Assembly: GCF_002776525.5 (NCBI RefSeq)
Contig: NC_045440.1
Location: forward strand, 483,948-547,947
Direction of reading: 5' to 3'
Length of the DNA: 64,000 bases
Source: Piliocolobus tephrosceles
Lineage: Eukaryota; Chordata; Mammalia; Primates; Cercopithecidae
Made by a program: the position numbers and the translations under genes. The notes beneath the pieces were generated by a model. The model saw only the letters and a list, made by a program, of their open reading frames with translations, was not told the origin of the DNA and ran no database searches. Shown one piece after another: positions 23,861-34,454 of this stretch; positions within the stretch are counted from its first letter, which is position 1; each line of letters opens with the position of its first letter.

Positions 23861-25175
23861 ACCATCATCATCCTCATCACCACCATTTCAAGTGGTGTTC
23901 AGTGGTGTCTGGAGGGCCACGTCAAATGGACTGAGGGCCCTGTCTGGGTTCATCACAGGGAGTGGCATCCGTGATTAGTGGTGTGTGCGCCATTATTGAT
24001 TCATTAGTGGATTGGGAGCATAGAACCCACGAACTTTCCCTACCTAAAGCAGGTGACCTCCGAGATCCCATTAGTCTAAAATTGGACTCTTCTCTACTTG
24101 GGGTCTGGGTTGCCTTCTCCATGCATGATGAGTTTGGGCTGACTGATCCTCGAATTCCTTCATAGCTCCTTCATTCTAGGACTCCGAGACTCCATGCCCT
24201 GGCTGAGCTGAACATTACCTGAAATGCTCCTCTCCAGTGAGTTGGCTCTAGCCAGGAACAGAAAGGAAGCTAGCTCCTGCCTCTTGGGGTCCTCTGGGAA
24301 GAAGCTTCCAGCTCAGCAGGCAGCTCCTGATTGTAGGCAGGGCTCCCCTGAGCCTGCACACACAATCCTTCCTGGGGGAGAGCCCTTGGCATGCATCCGG
24401 GGTCCCAGCCTGGAGTGAGACTCAGCCCAGCCTCTTTGCTGTGCTTCCCACTCAGAAGCAGCAAGGGTCTAGGGAGCTTTATCTATTCCAGGGCCGGCTG
24501 CTGAGCCCACCAGTGTGTCCATAAGATGGGCTTCAGAGCTCTGCAGACCTAAGGAGCAATGGACCTTGACCACTAAAAGGGCCTGTGAAAGGCCCTTGGT
24601 TATCTTCCCAGAGGAGAGAAGCATTGAGAACGAAGCATAGTGTGGAGGGTGAACATCGGCCATGCCCCGCTCTGCTGGCAGAGCAGATTCTCATAACATA
24701 ACAAGAAGGAAGGCACGGGGTTTGCTGTCTAGGAGGTAAAAGTTGCTTTTAGTTTCATTTCTAGAATTTTTTAAAATGCCTCTTCTCTCCATCTTGAATA
24801 TATACTGCAGGAAGGGGAATTTCCTTCATCCTGTTACCAGGGTGTTACTCAGACCTGATAGTTAATATTCATTAACTTAATGGAACAATCACGATGCCAC
24901 AGGGTGAGGATGGAAAGGATACGGTGCTGGGAGGACCTTGGAGAAGCTAAAACCAGACAGGCCACGATCAAACTGGGTTTTGAAAGGTGAATAGGATTTT
25001 ATCAGGGAGCGACGAGAACAAAGGTGTTTGTTTTCTTTAGTTAGGTTTGAGGATGAACATTTTGTAATGAAACCTGCAAGACCTTTAAATAAGTCATGGT
25101 GGGAGGTGAAGATGTGAGCCGCGGAGAAATTGGAATCAGGGTCTCGAGGTTGCCACGGGGAAGGGAACTGACAAA
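23861..25175. other. Intergenic, no gene seen
   Basis: No gene or recognisable repeat. Confidence 0.5.
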
Positions 25176-25179
25176 CATT

Positions 25180-25385
25180 CGCGGCTTACCTGTATGTGCC
25201 CGGTGCTGTGCCGGGTACTCACGGGCATTCACACTTGTCAGCCATCCCATGACGGGCATGGACAAACGGGCTCAGGTTCAGAGGACCCCAGGAACTTGCT
25301 TTGGGTCTCAGAGCTCCTCCAGCTGCAGCTGGCCCTCCTCCAAGACATGGGATCTGGCTGCGCTAACCACTGGGTCACATGAAGC
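25180..25385 (-). repeat. MIR SINE, antisense
   Basis: The segments gtgcccggtgctgtgccggg and gacaaacgggctcaggttca follow antisense MIR order. A 297-codon minus-strand open frame (26131-25238) ends inside it. Confidence 0.65.
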
Positions 25386-25389
25386 AAAT

Positions 25390-26200
25390 GGCCCTCAGAT
25401 TCAGAGCCTTTTGCCGAAGCTCCAGGCCCCAAGGCCAGAGCTGAAAAACAAGCTCTGAGGCGTCTGACATTTTTTACAAAAAGTCTTTGAGTCTGTGGCC
25501 TTTCTGCTTCACTTTCTCCCAATCCACCCCAATCCTCCCATCGTCCTCCCTTCCAGTCCGAGGTCTCAGAACACTCGGAAGCTCTGAGAAGAGGCTGGAG
25601 AAAGCAGCCTTGAAAGGCCCAGGCAGGGTGGAGCAGCCTGGCTGTTCCAGGGGAGAAGAGCAGCCGCAGCCCAAAGCTCTGGGGTCCCCAGCCCATTTCC
25701 CTGTCGGGGTGGGAGTGGAAAGGGAGAGAGGGGCTGAGCAGGAGGGAAGATAAGCCTGCAGTCATTTGTCTTTTTAATTGGCTCAAATGCTGGGAGGAGA
25801 GCTGCCTCGTTATCCTGGCTCCGGGCTGGCCGGGGTCCAAGCACCAGGCTGTGAGCTGTGTCGTGTGGGGCTGCACAGGCGGCCCCGCTGCCCTCGCCCT
25901 GGAGGGGCAGCCATGGGAGGAAAGTTCCAGGAGACAGGCAGGAGGCAGCAGCACGTGGTCGGGGCGGCTCTTGTTTCTCTGGCATCTCAGAAATTTAAAA
26001 CAGTAATCCCGGGACTGAAATAGACGTGCTTGAAAGCATCTTTGGCATCTCGAAGCCGCTTCTAATGTATTCCTGCACTTGAGGACGGAGCTGGTCCAGC
26101 AGCGGGGCCGAGAGGGGTGTGGGGCAGACACGTTTTAGACCTTTCCTTTAGAAGCGACCGTACTGGTGCTGTGAAAGCACCCAGGACCACAGTAACCCTC
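25390..26200. other. Intergenic, GC-rich, no gene assigned
   Basis: 25735-25800 (around 'tcatttgtctttttaattgg', next to an AGATAA GATA-type site) looks non-repetitive and could be conserved non-coding sequence. The long minus-strand open frame across this stretch has no recognised domain. Confidence 0.4.
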
Positions 26201-26279
26201 CGACTTCCCAGCCGTCTGTAATCAACGATGCCCTGTAGGGTCTATTGTCCCATTTGGGTCTCTGAAACCATCATGGAGG

Positions 26280-26410
26280 AAAGACAGCTCCTGCCCTGTG
26301 TTACCAACCGAGGACACAGCAGCCCCGAGAGGCTGTGACGTGCTCAGGGACACCGCATTGCAGCTGTGATGCAGACCCAGGTCTCCTCATCTGCGTGGGC
26401 TGACCAACAA
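26280..26410 (-). repeat. MIR-like remnant, antisense
   Basis: The segments 'gaggctgtgacgtgctcagg' and cagctgtgatgcagacccag fit antisense MIR weakly. Confidence 0.5.
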
Positions 26411-26948
26411 GGAGGTCTGCCCCCAGAGGAGACTCAGGTGGATGCCCGCTGTGGCTGCTAATCAGCCTGCAAGACATTACAGAGAAGGAAGGTCACTTTG
26501 GATGCAGGGAGAGGCTCCCAGGAGCAGGACTGGCCCAGGGAGGGAGTGAGGGCAGGGAGGAGCGGAGGATGGGTGGGCCCAGTCAGTGTTGGTATTCAGG
26601 CAGCAAGAAAGTATGTTCAGCTGGACCTAATAGGTGTTTATGGGGAAAGGTCCTGGGTAAGCGGAAGGCTGCCTGTAATCCCTGGTCCTGCAAGTTCCTT
26701 CATGGAGATTCCGCTCCGTCTATCATGAAAACAGAGATCCCTTGCTCAAGACTTTCAGTCCCAAAGTGCACAATTTAAATCTCTGAACCTGAAGCCAAGA
26801 AAGACCCTTTGACTTTGCTTCCTGAAAGCTCCCAGGCCCTGTGAGGACACTCTCAGCTCGGAATCCTCACATGGGAGAGCTGTAACTTCTCGCCGGCCAG
26901 GAGGCGCTGGCCTGGCACCCCAGCCCCGCAGCTCGGCCTCCCTGATTT

Positions 26949-27263
26949 TTCTTTTTTTTTTCTTTTTTGTTTTTGAGACGGAGTCTCGCTCTGTCCCCGG
27001 GCTGGAGTGCAGTGGCCGGATCTCAGCTCACTGCAAGCTCCGCCTCCCGGGTTTACGCCATTCTCCTGCCTCAGCCTCCGGAGTAGCTGGGATTACAGGC
27101 GCCGCCACCTCGCCCGGCTAGTTTTTTTTTTTTTTTGTATTTTTTAGTAGAGATGGGGTTTCACCGTGTTAGCCAGGGTGGTCTCGATCTCCTGACCTCG
27201 TGATCCGCCCGTCACGGCCTCCCAAAGTGCTGGGATTACAGGCTTGGGCCACGGCGCCCGGCC
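26949..27263 (-). mobile_element. AluY (Old World monkey type) inserted in the LTR edge
   Basis: A full minus-strand Alu with an interrupted poly(T). Its target duplication is cctgattt (26941-26948 and 27264-27271), which spans the LTR's first bases, so the Alu is younger than the LTR element. The body has an extra T run (about 27123-27136). Confidence 0.95.
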
Positions 27264-27265
27264 CC

Positions 27266-27688
27266 TGATTTGTTTTTCTAAGACCAGCCGAGTGGGCACA
27301 AAAGAACCAGCGAGTAGGCAAGGCTAAAAGCAAAACTGCAAATTTATTCTTTGGTCATCTAGCTTCAGGGACCGGAGCTGGTGGGGGCGGGGGGGTGGAG
27401 TTTCTAATACAGTCCTGACAAGAGTGGGGGCTGAGAAAGCCCGCCCCCGGCGCATCTGCTGGGAGCGACTTTTCTAGGAGTGGAAGGGCAATAGGCGGGG
27501 CACGGGCATGTCCGGGGAGGGGGCCGCTCCGCAGGTGCCACCAGGTAAATCTTGGTCTCCTCGTATTGACATCACCTGGTGCATGCCTGCACCTTCCCGG
27601 GCGTCAGCTGCATTCTCGCACACGCGGGAAGAGTTGGTGGTGAAGAAGAACCTGGAAGTGCACCATCCTGCCTCTGTTCGTCCAAACA
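27266..27688 (-). mobile_element. LTR, left arm of the palindromic element
   Basis: Same orientation as the solo LTR at 18998. AATAAA on the minus strand at 27348-27343. The inner end reads cgttcgtccaaaca and is followed by gtccaaccttttattgat. Confidence 0.92.
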
Positions 27689-27803
27689 GTCCAACCTTTT
27701 ATTGATAATAGTGATAAAGGGGCGCCGTGGTCTGTCTGGCTACTTCCTGCTGTTAAGGGGCGTCGTTAGGGTCGGGGCCCATGGTTGGTATTTGGACGTA
27801 TGC

Positions 27804-28047
27804 TGCCTGGCCAACAATTACTTTGCGCAGTCGTTCCTCATTCCCAGCTAAAAAGGGCCCCTACCGAAAGCAATCAGTGGAAATCAGTTTGGCTTTCCCC
27901 CACTTGCCTCAAACTTACTAAATTTTCTTAACTATCTCATACTCCCCAACCTTGCCAGGACCTTCCTTCTGGGTTTTGCCCATATTCCAACAAATGCTTC
28001 CATTCCTCATTCCTATACTAATACTGTGCCTTATTTTATTCTTCATC
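27804..28047. other. Loop of the palindromic element
   Basis: Unpaired internal sequence between the inverted arms. It may be internal proviral sequence, but I recognise no gag, pol or env motif in it. Confidence 0.6.
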
Positions 28048-28161
28048 CATACGTCCAAATACCAACCATGGGCCCCGACCTTAACGACGCCCCTTAACAG
28101 CAGGAAGTAGCCAGACAGACCACGGCGCCCCTTTATCACTATTATCAATAAAAGGTTGGAC

Positions 28162-28589
28162 TGTTTGGACGAACAGAGGCAGGATGGTGCACTTCCGGGT
28201 TCTTCTTCACCACCAACTCTTCCCGCGTGTGCGAGAATGCAGCTGACGCCCGGGAAGGTGCAGGCATGCACCAGGTGATGTCAATCCGAGGAGACCAAGA
28301 TTTACCTGGTGGCACCTGCGGAGTGGCCCCCTCCCCCGACATGCCCGTGCCCCGCCTATTGCCCTTCCACTCCTAGAAAAGTCGCTCCCAGCAGATGCGC
28401 CGGGGGTGGGCTTTCTCAGCCCCTACTCTTGTGGGGACTGTATTAGAAACTCCCCCTCCCACCCCACCCCCCCCCAGCTCTGGTCCCTGAAGCTAGATGA
28501 CCAAAGAATAAATTTGCAGTTTTGCTTTTAGCCTTGCCTACTCGCCGGTTCTTTTGTGCCCACTCTGGTGGTCTTAGAAAAACAAATCA
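28162..28589 (+). mobile_element. LTR, right arm of the palindromic element
   Basis: Reads tgtttggacgaacagaggca to aaaacaaatca, with AATAAA at 28507-28512. It is preceded by the same internal bases as the left arm (aataaaaggttggac). It contains a C-run (about 28459-28478) where the copies differ. Confidence 0.92.
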
Positions 28590-28594
28590 CTCCC

Positions 28595-29245
28595 GTCACT
28601 GGAAGTTGAACACACCTTCTACTCCCTGCCCGCCTCCCTCGCCCCAGCCACCTGGAGTTTCTCCAAGGTCTCTCCACCAGATTCAGTTCAAATGCCCTGT
28701 CCTGCCTGTAGGAGCCGATGCTTTGAAATGCTTCCTGCCTTCCCCTTCCTAACCTCATCCTCCCGGGGAGGGAGGCAGGTGCCAGGCAGGACGGAGGGGA
28801 TGTAGCGCCCAGGAGCGGCAGGCAAGGCAGCATCCTGGAGGGTGGTGTGGAGGGCAGGCGGAGGGGAATCGGGGCCACAGGGCCTTGGTCCTGCCTCCCT
28901 CGTGGAGCTATTGGAGGGATCCCCTCTCAGGATGACCCTTGAGCCAGCATGCGGAAGTCACGTCAGAGAAAAGTTGGAGGCAGGGCAGGGTGGCTGCAGA
29001 GAGGCCTGCGTGGTTCTGGGGCATGGAAAGGACCCAGGGCAGGGAGTGAGCCGAGCTCAGCTTTGAGAGTGTGCTGAGGAGGTGGCCCAGGCTGAGGCTA
29101 AGGGTGAAGTGACCCACAGCGGGGATTGCCCTAGCCAGGACTGAACTGGAGTCAGACTACTAGCAAAGCCGAGGTGGGCCTGCATCACCAGGGTGGAGCA
29201 TCAGGCTCTGATGGAACCGAGGGCTCCCCACCAGTTCGCCAGCCC
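28595..29245. other. Intergenic, no gene seen
   Basis: Mixed sequence, possibly a weak L2 remnant at 28620-28760. Confidence 0.45.
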
Positions 29246-29248
29246 CAG

Positions 29249-29380
29249 CCTGGCCCAGGAATTGGACCCAACTCACCTGATTTCACCAGCCCCCACCTGG
29301 CCCAGGAGCTGGCTCCAACTCACCTGATTTCACCAGCCCCCACCTGGCCCAGGAGCTCGACCCGACTCACCTGATTTCAC
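29249..29380. repeat. Tandem repeat, 47-bp unit, about 2.8 copies
   Basis: Units start at 29249, 29296 and 29343, each beginning cctggcccaggarytsgmyc and containing actcacctgatttcacc. Confidence 0.95.
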
Positions 29381-30005
29381 CTTTGTGGTCCTTGAGCCAG
29401 GGCTGGGCCTCCCAGGTGCAGACCATTGCAGAGCCAGGGAACCTGGAGGATTCCAGCCCCACTATGCCTTCTCCCAGACACAATGCACCCCTTCACGCTC
29501 CTCTCCTGTCACCAGCCTGGCCCGGAAGCTGGCCTGTGGGACATTGGAGGGTTCCTGCACCCTGATGCTGTGGCTGGGTTTGGTCTGTGCTGGAAACTTG
29601 TCCATGTCAGGCAAAGCTGTGTGAGGATTAAGTGGCCATAGAAGGGTATGGATGGGTGTTGAGGAGAGAGAGAGTGGCCTGGATTTCAGTCCTGGGTTCA
29701 GTCCTGTTTGCTTTCAGATCAATGCCCTTGGTTCCTCAGGACAGGTCCCCACAGGTCCCCACTTACTCTGCAACTTTCTGGTCCCTGGACTCCAGTGACT
29801 GGGGCTCCTCTCATCTCCTCTGCCCCCAGGCTGGTGTCCTTCTGCCCCTGCGCATCTCCAAGGCCACCCCCTGCCCTTTGCTTGGCGTCTCAGCCCTTCT
29901 GTCGCCTGGGTAAGCTGTTCCTCCATTTACAGCCCCACTGCCTTAACCTCGGAATAGATAGCTCTTCCTGGTTGGACCCTGACTGCTGCGTTTCCCAAGG
30001 ACAGT
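29381..30005. other. Intergenic, no gene seen
   Basis: No feature is recognised. Confidence 0.5.
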
Positions 30006-30009
30006 CATG

Positions 30010-30140
30010 CTGACACCCATTTCACAGCCGAGAGGAACTGAAACTCCCAGGAGTGAAGTGACCTGTCCAAGGCCACACAGTCAGTATGTGGAGAAGCAGA
30101 GATTTGCACCTGGGTCTGCTGGAGTCTGCGGCCCAAATGC
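30010..30140 (-). repeat. MIR SINE, antisense
   Basis: The segments gaagtgacctgtccaaggcc and cacacagtcagtatgtgg are the antisense MIR core. Confidence 0.85.
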
Positions 30141-30444
30141 TTTCTTCACCACAGCTGCTGGCAAGGCCATTGCGGCCGCTTCACACTTGTGTGGTTCACA
30201 AAGTGCTCTGACATCCGCTGTCTATTTGCTCCTTGTTGACCCTTTAGAGAGGGACTGGGCTGGGATTCACATTCCACGTTTTACCCATGAGACCTAGAGC
30301 TACTGGGTGACTTTCCCCAGGTAAGCGATGACACGAAGACCAAACTCTGCTTCGGTATTGAATGGGATACCCCATGCCTTCACACTGCTGATCCCACCTC
30401 CTGGAATGCTGTTCCTGCCAATCTCCAATCTCTACCTATGGTTT

Positions 30445-30955
30445 TTGAAAAATTATTATGGTAAAATAAAAATAACATGGAATTTATCATTTCGACCTTG
30501 TTTAGCTACAGTTCCATGGTATTAAGTAATATACAGTTCAGGGGCATGAAGCAAGTAATAGAGTTCGGGGCATTACCTCACATTGTTGTGCGACCATCAC
30601 CACCGTCCATTTCCAGAACTTTCCTCTTCCCTAACTGAAATTCTGTCCCATGAAACACTCACTTCCCATTCCCTTTTCTCCCAGCCCTGGCATCCCCCAT
30701 TCTACTTCCGTCTCTATGAATTTGACCCCTCTAGGGACCTCCTATAAGTGGAGTCATGCAGCATTTGTCGTTTTGTGGCTGGCTTATTTCACTTAGCATG
30801 ACGTCCTCGAGGTTCACCCAGCGTTGCAGCACGTGTGGAATTTTATTCCTCTCTAAAGCTGAGGACTATTTCATTGCATGGATAGGCCACATTTTGCTTA
30901 CCCGTTTATGGGTCTATGACCACTCGGGCTGTTTCCACTTTTCTAAATCTACCCG
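30445..30955 (-). mobile_element. L1M LINE 3' end, antisense
   Basis: The phrases 'ttgttgtgcgaccatcacca', 'gggacctcctataagtggag' and 'ggctggcttatttcacttag' are the classic antisense 3' end of mammalian-wide L1M. A related copy lies at 40128-41300. Confidence 0.9.
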
Positions 30956-30999
30956 TCTTTTAAGGCCTAGTGCAAATGTCACCTCCTCCAGGAAGCTGC

Positions 31000-31800
31000 A
31001 CTGCACGGGGTTGCTGAGCACATCCAGGAACGGAGGGACGGTGTCACCAGGGGGCTTGCACTAGGGACACAGCCCTTCTCCCACCCTAGCATTCCCAGGT
31101 GGCTTGAACAGGAGAAAAAGCAAAGGACACATGTTGCTCAAAGTCTTTGCCGAATTGGAGCCTGCTGTCATATTCCTGGCACTGAAATTCACCTGTTGGA
31201 AATAACAGAAAGAATCAGACCGAGAGAGTGGCCTTGTCTTTCAAGAAGGAAATGTCTGTGTTAAGTTCAAGTCAGATTCTTGACTGGGCTGGAGGCCACT
31301 GGAAGGCGAGGATTGGGCCTCTTGCCCCCAGTTTCTTCTGGCACAGAGGATGACTGAGCTTGATGCTCCTGGGTGCTCACCTGGCTGGCTCAAGGTGGGA
31401 GAATTCTAACTTGGTTTCTCCTGCAGTGGGTGTCACCGTGGCCCACGCCTGTCCACAGCCTCAGAGCCTCTCCATCTACTCCAGGAGGAGGCAGTGGGGG
31501 TCAAGGTCCTGGGAATGAGGAACGAACACAGGAAAGAAAATGAAAGGAGGCAGGGAAGGAGGTCACAAGCATCTGGAAGCGTGAGACACTTTCTGAAATT
31601 TTGGAGGATTGCTCTAGAGGCTTAGTACTTTTTTATTTGCTTAAAAAAATAGTTTTAAAACTACACTTTGGCTTTTGCCTGTACATCACTGATCCGCTTC
31701 CAGTGTTAAGGGTCTTGAGCATCTCTTCTTCTCCCTCCTTCTCCTTCACCTCCTGGTGAAGTGAAGGGGACAGAATCGCAATGTTGGGCGCTGGGAGGAG
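31000..31800. other. Intergenic, no gene seen
   Basis: No feature is recognised. Confidence 0.5.
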
Positions 31801-31805
31801 CCAGG

Positions 31806-31897
31806 CCCCCCCTCCACCACCCCCCTCTCCACCACCCCACCCCCCGCCCCCCTCCACCACCCCCCTCTCCACCCCCCCACCCCCGCCCCCCGCGCCA
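31806..31897. repeat. C-rich (CCCCCC TCCACCA)n tract
   Basis: About 90 bp of C runs broken by TCCACC, TCTCC and CG. The minus strand is G-rich and could form G-quadruplexes. Confidence 0.95.
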
Positions 31898-31993
31898 CCG
31901 GAGCTGCTGTGCCCTCTGCGGGGTATGCAAGGTCATTATGGCAATCCTCCAGCAGGTGGCGGTAATGGGTCTTGGGGAAAGACACGTTTTTCT

Positions 31994-32289
31994 TTTTTTT
32001 TTTTTTGAGACAGAGTCTCGCTCTGTTGCCCAGGCTGGAGTGCAGTGGCCGGATCTCAGCTCACTGCAAGCTCCGCCTCCCAGGTTTACGCCATTCTCCT
32101 GCCTCAGCCTCCCGAGTAGCTGGGACTACAGGCGCCCGCCACCTCGCCCAGCTAATTTTTTGTATTTTTTAGTAGGGACGGGGTTTCACAGTGTTAGCCA
32201 GGATGGTCTCGATCTCCTGACCTCGTGATCCGCCCGTCTCGGCCTCCCAAAGTGCTGGGATTACAGGCTTGAGCCACCGTGCCTGGCCT
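31994..32289 (-). mobile_element. AluY (Old World monkey type), full length
   Basis: Minus-strand Alu with a perfect 17-bp duplication gaaagacacgtttttct at 31977-31993 and 32290-32306. Confidence 0.98.
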
Positions 32290-32309
32290 GAAAGACACGT
32301 TTTTCTAAT

Positions 32310-32755
32310 GCAGTCACAGGCCCTGCATGGGTTCGTGGTGGCTTGGGGTAAAGTGAGGGCTGCGGCTTAGATGTTGCCTAACTTTACTTCAGCATTTGAC
32401 GCTGTGGCGTATGACCTGCCCCTGGGTTAGCGGCTACTCCACACGAGATCTGTAGAGGCTGGTCATACTTGCGCTGCTCTGAGCCAATGCCAGCAGACAA
32501 GTGTGAGTTCAACACAGAAAGAGATCTACAGGAACCGCAGTGCCAGAGATTTATGGTAGTGAGACGCCCATCATGAGAAGTATTCAAGCTGAGGCAGATG
32601 ATTATTTGTTAGTGATACTGTAGAAAGTCCTAAATCATTAGATGGGGTTGGGTTGGACAGATTTCCAGGTTCTCTTCCAGCCCATAGAGCCTACACAGCT
32701 ATTTTACTAAGAGGAAAATGATGCCAAGTTCTTGAGCTCATGGAAGGAAGGAATG
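32310..32755. other. Intergenic, no gene seen
   Basis: No feature is recognised. Confidence 0.5.
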
Positions 32756-32758
32756 TGC

Positions 32759-33055
32759 CTTTTTTTTCTCATTATGGAGTTTTGCTCTTGTTGACTGAGC
32801 TGGAGAGCAATGGCGTGATCTCAGCTCACTGCAACCTCCGCCCCCTGGGTTCAAGCGATTCTCTTGCCTCAGCCTCCTGAGTAGCTGGAATTACAGGCGC
32901 GTGTCACCACGCCTGGGTAATTTTTTGTATTCTTAGTAGAGGCGGGGTTTCACCGTGTTGGCCAGGCTGGTCTCCATCTCCTTACCTCAGGTGATCCACC
33001 CACCTTGGTCTCCCAAAGTGCTGGGATTACAGGCGTGAGCCACTGTGCCCAACCT
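32759..33055 (-). mobile_element. Alu SINE, older (S/J-like)
   Basis: Minus-strand Alu from poly(T) at 32759, diverged in the right arm (tcattatggagttttgctct). Confidence 0.95.
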
Positions 33056-33059
33056 GAAC

Positions 33060-34140
33060 ATGCCTTCTTTGATATGGCATCTCCTGTCCCTAGCAGCATG
33101 TATGGTAACGATGTTAGTACATACGGCTTTATTGAACAAGTGGGGGACAGATAACTGGGATCAGAGCTGTAATCTGCTTAGCCGAGTGACTCGTGGGGCC
33201 CCATCTCGCCTTGCAGATGGTTCCCAATCTGGGCTGCCATCTTGAAACTCTGGGTGTGCATCAAAGAACCCCCATCTCCAACACCGGCCTTCCACCTCCA
33301 GGGGCAGAGGACTGGTCAGGGCAGCAGCCCCCCGTCTCTCTTTTGTCCTTCCTGTCTCCCTCAGGAGACGGAGCACGAAAGGAATGACATTGCCACTCTG
33401 CAATGGTCTGGACAGCTGGCCTAAATCCAGTAGAGGACTCCGAGTGTCCTAAAAATACCAGTCCCTGCCCCAGTGTCCTGCCCCAGCCCCCACCCCCAGA
33501 AATCCCTGACAGTAACCATGTGCTGCCTCCACGTCACTCAAAGAAACCTTGGCAAATGTCAGCTACAGTCGCTTGTAATCTTCAGGGAGGTGAGACGGTG
33601 CCAGAAGTGGCCGGTTTCTTTATCCACATCGCCCAGATATAAACAATATCGGGAAATAATGACAGGGAGATCCTTCTAGGCCAGCCTCCCGAAAACATTT
33701 CTCCCTGAGTGAAGTCCCCCCACAAAGCACAGGCCGTAATGGCCCCGGGGGTGGCAGCTTGTTACCTTATCTCCTGGAGGCAAAAGCATCTCCGTGAAAG
33801 ACATTTTTGGTGCCATGTTCTGGATGTCTCGGTAATCCTCTCATTTATGTACGCAGACAAGGAGATCAAAGCCCCTGGGGATGCATAAAACATGTCAGGG
33901 CGGAGAGTTTTACATCCATTAGAGCTGACAAATGCTTTGTCCAGCTGATGGGGTAGCCAGATAGCCACCCTGAGGACCAGAGGGCCGCAAGGAGGTGGCC
34001 TGGCTGGGAGACACCGGCTGTACAGAGGCAGGCACAGAGAAGGCCAGGGAGCGGTGGGGGCTGACAGGAGAGCTGGAGCTGCCCCCCCGCCGCCCCGCCT
34101 CCATCAGCACCCCCATGTCTTTGATACGGACAATTGTTGT
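33060..34140. other. Intergenic, no gene seen
   Basis: Unique sequence with no recognised gene or repeat. Confidence 0.5.
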
Positions 34141-34148
34141 TTTTTCCA

Positions 34149-34451
34149 TTTTTTTTTTTGTTTGTTTTTTGAGACGGAGTCTCGCTCTGTTGCCCAGGTT
34201 GGAGTGCAGTGGCGCGATCTCAGCTGTCTGCAACTTCCGCCTCCCAGGTTCAAGCGATTCTCCTGCCTCAGCCTCCCAAGTAGCTGGGACTACAGGCATG
34301 TGCCACCATGCCCGGCTAATGCTTTGTATTTTTAGTCGAGACGGGGTTTCACCGTGTTAGCCAGGATGGTCTCAATCTCCTGACGTCGTGATCCGCCCGC
34401 CTCGGCCTCCCAAAGTGCTGGTATCACAGACATGAGCCACTGCACCTGGCT
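34149..34451 (-). mobile_element. Alu SINE, full length
   Basis: Minus-strand Alu from poly(T) with a tttgtttgtttttt start to the head 'tgcacctggctg'. Confidence 0.96.
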
Positions 34452-34454
34452 GTT

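Larger units (their letters stand above)
26943..28589. mobile_element. Palindromic (head-to-head) provirus-like element
   Basis: Two inverted LTR copies (27266-27688 and 28162-28589), each followed inward by about 115 bp of shared internal sequence (to about 27803 and from about 28048), flank a loop of about 245 bp. The direct repeat ctccc lies at 26938-26942 and 28590-28594, once the Alu at 26949-27263 (which split the left LTR six bases in) is subtracted. Both outer ends are the U5-type terminus TGATTTG/CAAATCA. No intact retroviral gene is visible. Confidence 0.85.
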
